A DNA stretch of 64,000 bases, taken from positions 1,364,001 to 1,428,000 of the forward strand of contig NZ_LT629792.1 of the NCBI RefSeq assembly GCF_900106055.1, in the 5' to 3' direction. The notes under the pieces were generated by a model. That model saw nothing but the letters and a program-made list of their open reading frames with translations. It did not search any database and was not told where the DNA came from. The position numbers and the translations under genes are program-made. Source of the stretch: Schaalia radingae (GTDB lineage: Bacteria > Actinomycetota > Actinomycetes > Actinomycetales > Actinomycetaceae). Shown piece by piece: positions 50,198-64,000 of this stretch (its first letter is position 1; the number at the start of each line of letters is the position of its first letter).

Positions 50198-50319
50198 AAA
50201 AATGTCACCCACCCACAACGTGTGGGTTGAGTGTGTACCGCACAGTGATTGCAAGCACCACACCCCAAACACAGGGTGCACGTGTTTTCTCGCTTCGCCC
50301 CACACACACTAGTGTGTGA

Positions 50320-55240
<4,921 letters not shown>

Positions 55241-55348
55241 CAAAAAACAAAAACCATAATCTGCTCAGAAAACAACCACCCCACAACAGGGCAGCCAATC
55301 CCAACCAAAAAAACTCAAAAAACAAAAACAAGCATCAACAAAACAAAC

Positions 55349-55373
55349 ACACTATCGAGTTCACAAACAACAC
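55349..55373 (-). promoter_or_regulatory. BoxA-like antitermination site in the rRNA leader
   Basis: The minus strand reads GTGTTGTTTGTGAACTCGAT, then AGTGTG, which is close to the boxA region of other actinobacterial rRNA leaders. It lies about 110 bases before 16S and about 100 bases after the promoter. Confidence 0.75.
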
Positions 55374-55476
55374 CCCCACACGCCCACAACCCCAAACAAA
55401 AGGCCACAAACGCGGGACAACCACCACAAACAACACCAACCACAAACAATCAGCACCGCCCGGGCGACAAGAAAAT

Positions 55477-55505
55477 ACTCTACGAACAATCGGGCGATCT
55501 GTCAA
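55477..55505 (-). promoter_or_regulatory. rRNA operon promoter
   Basis: On the minus strand TTGACA (55500-55505) and TAGAGT (55477-55482) are 17 bases apart, a strong housekeeping-type promoter. Transcription should start near 55470, giving a leader of about 230 bases ahead of 16S. The leader is G/U-rich and contains a boxA. Confidence 0.85.
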
Positions 55506-55511
55506 ATGAGT

Positions 55512-55542
55512 GGGCCGGGATCTGCATCACAGATGCCGGCCC
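55512..55542 (-). terminator. Terminator-like hairpin downstream of tyrS
   Basis: GGGCCGG...CCGGCCC with an inner ATCTG/CAGAT makes a 12-pair hairpin just upstream of the rRNA promoter. No U-run follows. It would stop tyrS read-through before the rRNA promoter. Confidence 0.6.
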
Positions 55543-55560
55543 TTCGTCAGGTCTCACGTA

Positions 55561-55665
55561 CCGATTGACATTTTCACCACGCTCGTTGACGTTCTCATCG
55601 CACCGGTCGATGTTCTCAATACGCCAGCTGGCATCGTCGATTCGCCACTCGACATTCTCAACGTA
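55561..55665. repeat. Five tandem 21-bp repeats between tyrS and the rRNA promoter
   Basis: Five head-to-tail units of exactly 21 bp (55561-55581, 55582-55602, 55603-55623, 55624-55644, 55645-55665) share a pattern like cc-n-n-t-c-g-a-c-n-t-t-c-t-c-a. One minus-strand frame would read heptads such as ENVEWRI and ENIDRCD, coiled-coil-like; a plus-strand frame reads PVDVLNT-like heptads. No start with a ribosome site is seen in either, so I list it as a repeat and not as a gene. Confidence 0.85.
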
Positions 55666-55753
55666 GCGCTAAGTCGTGCCGTGTCAGTGGCAAGCATCGC
55701 GTTCAGGCCGGTTCACGGCCACCTGCACGCACCTCGGTTCAGTCAGCACTTGT

Positions 55754-57022
55754 TCACTGATTGGCATGCACAACAGCAAGGTTGCGGCGCCCTCGTCGAA
55801 TGAGCGCCAGACCGCCGGCGAGCAGGTCTGATGCTTCAATCGGGGCGTCTTCGTCTTCGACCTTGACATTGTTCAGATACGCACCACCGGATGCGACGGT
55901 ACGGCGCGCAGCAGAGCGGCCCTTCTCCAGGCCCGACGCAATCAAGGCATCCACAATCGTGTCATGGCCAACGCGAATGCTACCGGATGGTAGTTCGCCA
56001 GTTGCAGCAACCAGCGTCTCTTCGTCAACTTCACGCAGATCTCCTCTGCCCCACAGCGCTTCTGTCGCAGCCTGCACGCGAGCGACTGCATCTGCACCGT
56101 GCACCAGCGTGGTGACCTTTTCGGCCAGCTCCTTCTGTCCTTCGCGCAGATGTGGACGCTCAGCAACCGACTGGGCAAGCTCTTCGATGCGTTCGCGGGA
56201 ATCAAAGGTGAAGACCTTCAGCAACTTCACGACATCCTCATCCGCGACCTGCAGCCAGAACTGGTAGAACGCGTACGGGCTCATCATCTGAGGATCCAGC
56301 CAGATCGCGCCGCCCTCGGACTTGCCGAACTTGGTGCCGTCAGACTTCGTGATGATCGGTGTGGTCATCACATGCGTGGTGGCGCCCTCGACTCGGCGGA
56401 TCAGTTCCACACCGCCAATCATGTTGCCCCACTGGTCGTTTCCGCCGGTTTCCAAGGTGCAGCCGTAGTTCCGGAACAGTTGCAGGTAGTCATGCGCCTG
56501 GAGGATCTGGTAGCTGAATTCGGTAAACGAGATTCCCTCTTCAGAATTCAGGCGGCGAGCGACGATATCTTTCGACAGCATGGTGCCGACTCGGAAGTAC
56601 TGGCCCACGTCGCGCAGCAGGTCGATCGCGGACAGCTGGCTGGTCCAGTCAAGGTTATTGACGAGGCGTGCCGCGGCCGGCCCGTCGAACTCAAGGAACT
56701 GCGAAAGCTGGGCGCGTAGTCTGTCCGCCCACTGTCCCACCACGTCGCGTGACTGAAGCTGGCGTTCACCAGACAGGCGCGGATCACCGATCATGCCCGT
56801 TGCGCCACCAACCAGCGCCAACGGCTTGTGGCCGGCGTTTTGCAGGTGCCGCATGAGAAGCACCTGCACCAGGTGACCGTGATGCAAAGAGGCGGCAGTT
56901 GGATCAAAACCGCAATAGAAGGTGACCGGACCAGCGTTCAGGTGCGCACGCAGCGCATCCAAATCCGTGTGCTGAGCAATCAGCCCACGCCACTGTAGTT
57001 CGTCCACTAAATCCTGTGTCAC
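55754..57022 (-). CDS. tyrS: Tyrosyl-tRNA synthetase
   Basis: Charges tRNA-Tyr; a class I enzyme of 422 residues. The HIGH-like motif is HHGH (47-50) in the segment ASLHHGHLVQVL, and the KMSKS-like motif is KFGKS in GTKFGKSEGG. The C-terminal S4-like RNA-binding domain covers about 355-420. The start is GTG 57022 with AGGAGA upstream. It lies between argH and the rRNA operon. In Mycobacterium tuberculosis tyrS is likewise just before the Rv1691-Rv1700 block; here the rRNA operon separates them. Confidence 0.96.
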   Translation of the reverse strand: MTQDLVDELQWRGLIAQHTDLDALRAHLNAGPVTFYCGFDPTAASLHHGHLVQVLLMRHLQNAGHKPLALVGGATGMIGDPRLSGERQLQSRDVVGQWADRLRAQLSQFLEFDGPAAARLVNNLDWTSQLSAIDLLRDVGQYFRVGTMLSKDIVARRLNSEEGISFTEFSYQILQAHDYLQLFRNYGCTLETGGNDQWGNMIGGVELIRRVEGATTHVMTTPIITKSDGTKFGKSEGGAIWLDPQMMSPYAFYQFWLQVADEDVVKLLKVFTFDSRERIEELAQSVAERPHLREGQKELAEKVTTLVHGADAVARVQAATEALWGRGDLREVDEETLVAATGELPSGSIRVGHDTIVDALIASGLEKGRSAARRTVASGGAYLNNVKVEDEDAPIEASDLLAGGLALIRRGRRNLAVVHANQ

Positions 57023-57143
57023 CGCTCTGCTCTCCTTATGATCGCGGTCGTGTTGGCTTTCTTCTCTCAGGTGCGCGCCAGGCAGACGTTCACCTACTGC
57101 GGTTAGCTTAGTCGGGTCGGGCCACCCTCGTCACACGTGTCCA

Positions 57144-59940
<2,797 letters not shown>

Positions 59941-61499
59941 GCGGGACCGGCAGGGACAATACCCCCACGCCCACTTCGCTGTCTTCCTGTTCGACCCTGA
60001 CGACCAGCCATGTGGCCAGGGCGACGAACAGAATCCATGTGCCTTCGAATAGGAGGCGCGATTCAGTGAGGGACTGCACCAAAATGGCCGTCATCATCAG
60101 TGCCGGTGCCAGCGAGTACACGTCACCGTCGATACGGCGAATGGCGACGTGCAAGACGCGAATACCGATGACGCAGATGGCAATGACGAAGACGGCCAGG
60201 CCAATGAGTCCGGTCTGGAATGACACGTCCACGAATGCGTTGTGGGCGTGAGGCGTGGGCGCGCCGTCCTGACGAATCACCAGATCGCGATACATCGGGA
60301 TCCACGGTGGCCACAGCATGACCCATCCCCACCCGCCGATGGGCCGTTGTTTCCACAGCTCAAACACTGCACGCCAGATGTCAGAGCGTCCCGTCAGGTC
60401 TGCGTCGCGACCGATAAACTCAGCGATCGGGGCGTACAGGAGCGCTCCGACGACGCTGACGATCAGCAGAGCCATCGCCGAAATTCGCAGGACGCGCTGC
60501 CGCCTGTGCGCGCGCACGCGCCGTAGAACGGTTCCAACCAGGAATACTCCGGCGCATGCCAGCAGCGCCACGAAAACGGTAGCTGACCGTGTCAGCGCCA
60601 GTGTCGCCGCGTAGAGGGCGAACCATGTGAGGGCACGCCTGGAGCTCATGCGTCGCGCGCGGAGCTGAATCACCGTGCAGATGATGCCGAACAGTGCGAT
60701 TGCGGCCAGTGGGTTGCGGTTGCCGACAAACCCCTGGATGGGGCCACCTCTGAACAGTGCGGATTCAGTCCACAGCTGCGTGGCGCCCACGTTACCCTGG
60801 CCGCGCAGCCACACAGGAACGATCGGATGGCCGACAAAGATGGCGCACCATAGCTCCATCACCAGGCTGATTCCCACCGACCATCGCATCGCTGCGGCGA
60901 ACGCGTCGATGAGGCGCTCCAGCGGCACCGCGATGGCGATCATGATTCCAATGAGAGCGCTCAGTGTGCTGCCCAGTGATGCTAACGCTGAGATCCCCGG
61001 ATACTCGGCCCACAGGGCTGACATCCAGCACACCAGTAGGAATGCCGCGATCGTCCACGGGACACGGCGGATCGTCACGCGCCGCCCCGCAATGACAAAC
61101 ATCGCGATGAATACTGCTGCGGACAGCACGACGATGATGCCGTATCCGACCCATCCGATCAGCGCGCGAAATCCCGTTCCGCTGAATGTCAGGAAAAAGA
61201 CCCAGGCAATCATGGGTTCGAGGTATTCGTTGGCGTGAGCACCCCACCGAAGTGTTGCATTCAGGCGTGCTCTGCGAATTGCCCACGTCAAGGTGCTGAG
61301 CGCCCAGCCGGCGTTTCGCAGCGGAGACGACATGGTGACGCGCAGCTCACGAGGGCGCACATCCGAGGAAGCCTCCCTCGTCACTGTCCGGTCAAGAAGA
61401 CGCCGTGACGAGGAGGATGCGATCGCAAGGTGGTGCGCCATGTGTCCCCTCGAAAACCTGGTGGTGAAATGAAGAAGCGGAGGTTCGTGCCGTGGGCAG

Positions 61500-61559
61500 G
61501 GACAACCCCCGGCTTCGATGCCTCAGAATACGAGGGTACGAAAAACCGGGGGTAAGTCC
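61500..61559 (-). ncRNA. Compound hairpin in the leader of the O-antigen-ligase-like gene
   Basis: As RNA on the minus strand, four nested helices pair in order: GGAC/GUCC, ACCCCCGG/CCGGGGGU, UUCG/CGAA and CCUC/GAGG with loop GUAUUCU. The whole is about 60 bases long and lies in the 193-bp space between argG and the membrane protein gene. No U-run follows it, so it is not a plain terminator. It could be a leader control element; I cannot match it to a known riboswitch class. Confidence 0.5.
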
Positions 61560-61634
61560 TAATCGGTTCGATGAGGAGTCGGACGCTCTTTAGAAACGAT
61601 CCGGTTACGGTTCGATCACGAGAGGAAGCGCCGA

Positions 61635-62873
61635 CTAGTGCGCGTCCTCGTCGAAGTTCACACCGCGTCCGAAACGCACGTCGCGGGCTGCTGCCAGTTT
61701 GGCGCTCATTCCGTAGATTTCAATGAAGCCGCGCGAGTGGGACTGGTCGAAGGTATCGCCCGTCTCGTAGGTCGCAAGGTTGAAGTCGTACAGGGAGGAG
61801 TCGGAGCGTCGACCTGTCACCGTTGCTCGCCCACCGTGCAGCGTCATGCGAATGTCACCACTGACGTAGGTCTGCGTGTTCTCGATGAAAGCGTCCAGCG
61901 CATTCTTGAGCGGTGAGTACCACTGCGCGTCGTAGACGAGTTCGGACCAGCGTTCGTCCACGCGGCGCTTGTAGCGTGCCAGTTCGCGCTCGACGGTGAC
62001 GTTTTCAAGCTCCTGGTGAGCGGCGATCAGGGCCACGGCTCCTGGTGCTTCATATATTTCACGCGACTTGATGCCCACCAGGCGGTCCTCGACAATGTCG
62101 ATACGGCCGATGCCCTGCGCGCCAGCGCGGCGGTTCATTTCCTGAACGGCTTCCAGAGGAGTCACGGCACGCCCATCGATGGCGACGGGGACACCCTGCT
62201 CGAAGGTGATGACTACCTCGTCAGGAAGTGGCGGGTAGGTCGGGTCGTCGGTGTAGTTGTACACGTCCTTGGTCGGCGCGTTCCAGATGTCTTCAAGGAA
62301 CCCTGTTTCGATGGCACGACCCCACACGTTCTGGTCGATCGAGAAGGGATTGTGTTTCGTCGTCTCAATGGGCAGATTGTGCTTGTTGGCGTAGTCGATG
62401 GCCACGTCGCGGGTCAACGCGAGGTCACGCACGGGAGCGATCGTTTTCAGGTCAGGAGCCATCGATGTGAGGGATACTTCGAAGCGGACCTGGTCGTTGC
62501 CTTTGCCGGTGCAGCCGTGTGCCACGGTGGTGGCGCCGAATTGCCGTGCGGCGCGCACCAGGTGCTTAACGATCAGCGGGCGTGACAGCGCAGATACGAG
62601 GGGGTAGCGCCCCTGGTACAGTCCGTTGGCTTTCAGCGCGGGCATGCAGTAGTCGAAAGCAAACTCTTCCTTCGCATCTGCGACGTATGCTTCCACGGCG
62701 CCGCAGTCGAGGGCGCGTTGGCGGATCACCTCCAGGTCTTCGCCGCCCTGCCCCACGTCAACGGCAACGGCAACCACTTCCATACCTGTCTGCTGTTCGA
62801 TCCAGCCGATTGCAACAGAGGTGTCAAGCCCACCGGAGTAGGCCAGTACAACGCGGTCTTTGTGTTCACTCAT
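61635..62873 (-). CDS. argG: Argininosuccinate synthase
   Basis: Joins citrulline and aspartate with ATP. It has 412 residues; the PP-loop [14 protein letters not shown] is at the N-terminus, and [13 protein letters not shown] and the motif [13 protein letters not shown] follow. ATG 62873 lies 42 bases after the argR stop, so argD-argR-argG form an operon. Its product feeds ArgH at 57144-58619. Citrulline from the neighbouring arginine deiminase could in principle be recycled by this enzyme, although that would be a costly cycle. Confidence 0.97.
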   Translation of the reverse strand: MSEHKDRVVLAYSGGLDTSVAIGWIEQQTGMEVVAVAVDVGQGGEDLEVIRQRALDCGAVEAYVADAKEEFAFDYCMPALKANGLYQGRYPLVSALSRPLIVKHLVRAARQFGATTVAHGCTGKGNDQVRFEVSLTSMAPDLKTIAPVRDLALTRDVAIDYANKHNLPIETTKHNPFSIDQNVWGRAIETGFLEDIWNAPTKDVYNYTDDPTYPPLPDEVVITFEQGVPVAIDGRAVTPLEAVQEMNRRAGAQGIGRIDIVEDRLVGIKSREIYEAPGAVALIAAHQELENVTVERELARYKRRVDERWSELVYDAQWYSPLKNALDAFIENTQTYVSGDIRMTLHGGRATVTGRRSDSSLYDFNLATYETGDTFDQSHSRGFIEIYGMSAKLAAARDVRFGRGVNFDEDAH

Positions 62874-62915
62874 TTCGTTTCTACCCTTTGATTGTCGTAC
62901 TCGAATGATTCACGC

Positions 62916-63434
62916 TTATTGGCGAGGCTCGACCAGTGCGATCAGTGTTGACTGAAGTTCCACGGCGTCCTCAGTGCTGCGACATGCGACGAAAATAGTG
63001 TCATCTCCTGCCACGGTGCCAACGACTCCCTCGAGCCGCGCGGTGTCGATGGCTGATCCGAGCAGGTTGGCTGCGCCCACTGGTGTGCGCACAACCAGGA
63101 ATGTGCCGGCGGTGTCTACTGCAACGAGCAGGTCCTGAGCCCATCGCTCCAGGCGCGCCAGTGATTCTTCTCCACGACGCGTCTGTTCCCCGTCCAGGTC
63201 CGGCACTGAATAGATCTGTTTACCTGAGGCCGTGCGAATCTTCGTGGCGTGCATCTCCACGAGGTCACGTGACAAAGTGGCCTGCGTCGTTTCGATACCC
63301 AGCACGGCCAGTGCTTCACGCAGTTCCTTCTGAGAGGAGATCTGCTGATCGGCAAGGATGTCCACAATGGCTCCGCGTCGAGCGGTGCGTGACGACGGGA
63401 TGCCTTGCGTGTCAGGGCCGGCGTGGTCTGTCAT
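62916..63434 (-). CDS. argR: Arginine repressor ArgR
   Basis: A hexameric arginine-dependent repressor of 172 residues. The N-terminal winged helix reads ISSQKELREALAVLGIETTQATLSRDL in part (roughly 32-58), and the C-terminal arginine-binding and hexamerisation domain has GTVAGDDTIFVACRS. The ATG shares one base with the argD stop (TGATG). It probably controls this operon and the divergent argH/arcA space; target sites cannot be called firmly by eye. Confidence 0.95.
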   Translation of the reverse strand: MTDHAGPDTQGIPSSRTARRGAIVDILADQQISSQKELREALAVLGIETTQATLSRDLVEMHATKIRTASGKQIYSVPDLDGEQTRRGEESLARLERWAQDLLVAVDTAGTFLVVRTPVGAANLLGSAIDTARLEGVVGTVAGDDTIFVACRSTEDAVELQSTLIALVEPRQ

Positions 63435-64000
63435 CAGTCCTCCTTGTGTGCGTGGCCGAGTGTCTGCCGGGCGCTGTGAACCAATGCAGGCAGAGCCTCA
63501 GTGAAGGACTGAGCCTGCTGGTCTGACAGCGTTAACGGTGGTGCCAGACGGATTGTATGGGCGTTTGGCGCATTAATGATAAATCCTTCGTCAGCTGCAT
63601 GGCGCACAAGCGCACTGGCGCACGGTTCATTAAATTCGACCGCAATAAGCAGGCCGCGTCCGCGCACCTCGCGCACCGCCGCTCCGCCTGCCTCACGCAG
63701 TTCGGCGCGCCACTGTTCACCCAGTGTGAGGGCGTGTGCCAGCAACGCATCGTTTTCGATGGTGTCGATGACGGCCAGGCCTGCGGCGGCGCACACCGGG
63801 TTGCCGCCAAAAGTCGTGCCGTGCATTCCCTGGGTCAGGATCGATCCAGCCTGGCCGATACCGACGCAGGCTCCAATCGGCATGCCTCCACCTAGTCCTT
63901 TGGCGAGGGTGACGACGTCGGGCGTGATTCCTGCGTGGTGGTGCGCCATCCACTGTCCGGTGCGTCCCATGCCGCTTTGTACTTCGTCAACGACCATCAG
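63434..64000 (-). CDS. argD: Acetylornithine aminotransferase, 5' end outside the window
   Basis: A class III PLP aminotransferase of arginine synthesis; only the last 188 residues are in the window. The visible part begins VVDEVQSGMGRTGQW, holds the PLP lysine in TLAKGLGGGMPIGA and the GTTFGGNPVCAAAG motif, and ends AHKED. Context with argR and argG points to ArgD rather than another class III transaminase. The stop overlaps the argR start by one base. Confidence 0.93.
   Translation of the reverse strand: MMVVDEVQSGMGRTGQWMAHHHAGITPDVVTLAKGLGGGMPIGACVGIGQAGSILTQGMHGTTFGGNPVCAAAGLAVIDTIENDALLAHALTLGEQWRAELREAGGAAVREVRGRGLLIAVEFNEPCASALVRHAADEGFIINAPNAHTIRLAPPLTLSDQQAQSFTEALPALVHSARQTLGHAHKED

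Noticed and set aside
55510-55803. Plus-strand frame with PVDVLNT-like heptads over the 21-bp repeats
   Set aside because: It starts inside the terminator hairpin, has no ribosome site, and runs into antisense of tyrS. The period of 21 keeps it open by chance.
61500-61559. Simple terminator of argG
   Set aside because: The stem is compound and interrupted, lies about 75 bases past the argG stop and lacks a following U-run, so a plain terminator is a poor description.

Overview
The window is about 60% GC and reads as chromosome from an actinobacterium. Gene content and order are the guide. The runs alaS-ruvX-mltG-aroE-prepilin peptidase-aroC-aroK/B-efp-nusB, sufR-B-D-C-S-U-T, and TPR/HAD-short ORF-tlyA-nadK-recN-steA-steB-NUDIX match blocks known from Mycobacterium and other Actinobacteria. 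The AroKB fusion, the TPR-HAD fusion and the rRNA sequence fit Actinomycetaceae (Actinomyces/Schaalia-like), but I cannot name a genus from reading alone. I see no insertion sequence, prophage, CRISPR array, integrase or tRNA gene.

Layout. 1-6580 (minus) is a pyrimidine operon, pyrR-pyrB-pyrC-carA-carB, with carB running off the left edge and a PyrR-binding RNA hairpin just before pyrR. 6734-17440 (minus) is a long run from alaS to nusB: translation, cell-wall lytic transglycosylase, shikimate pathway, prepilin peptidase, EF-P and NusB. 17565-21874 (minus) holds rpsD, rarA, an L,D-transpeptidase and a YciO-family protein. 22010-34243 holds a DUF4091 protein, aspS (minus), an MFS transporter, a DEAD-box helicase, a queuosine-precursor transporter plus tgt, a zinc metallopeptidase and an acyl-CoA ligase. 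34261-40613 (minus) is the SUF iron-sulfur operon under a SufR-type regulator. 40740-49783 (minus) is the recN/steAB/tlyA block, ending upstream in a large fusion protein. 49784-50013 holds nothing I recognise. 50014-55505 (minus) is one rRNA operon, 16S-23S-5S, with promoter, two boxA-like antitermination sites and a strong terminator, and no tRNA in its spacers. 55512-64000 holds a terminator and a 21-bp tandem repeat, tyrS, argH, arginine deiminase (plus), an O-antigen-ligase-like membrane protein, argG, argR and the 3' part of argD.

How the genes work together. The pyr operon makes carbamoyl phosphate and carries it to dihydroorotate; the same carbamoyl phosphate pool feeds arginine synthesis, whose last steps (argG, argH) and regulator (argR) lie at the other end. 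Arginine deiminase, a catabolic enzyme, sits head-to-head with argH. NusB is a boxA-binding antitermination factor, and boxA sites lie in the rRNA operon here. Genes inside operons are tightly coupled, often by 4-bp ATGA/GTGA or 8-bp RTGASTGA overlaps.

I did not find a clearly new multi-gene system. The best leads are a 60-nt compound hairpin ahead of the O-antigen-ligase-like gene, a 95-bp tail-to-tail coding overlap of that gene with arginine deiminase that includes the deiminase's catalytic cysteine codon, a 21-bp tandem repeat next to the rRNA promoter, a repeat-bearing NusB tail, a degenerate second shikimate-kinase-like protein, and the Arg/Gly/Asp-rich TPR-HAD fusion.
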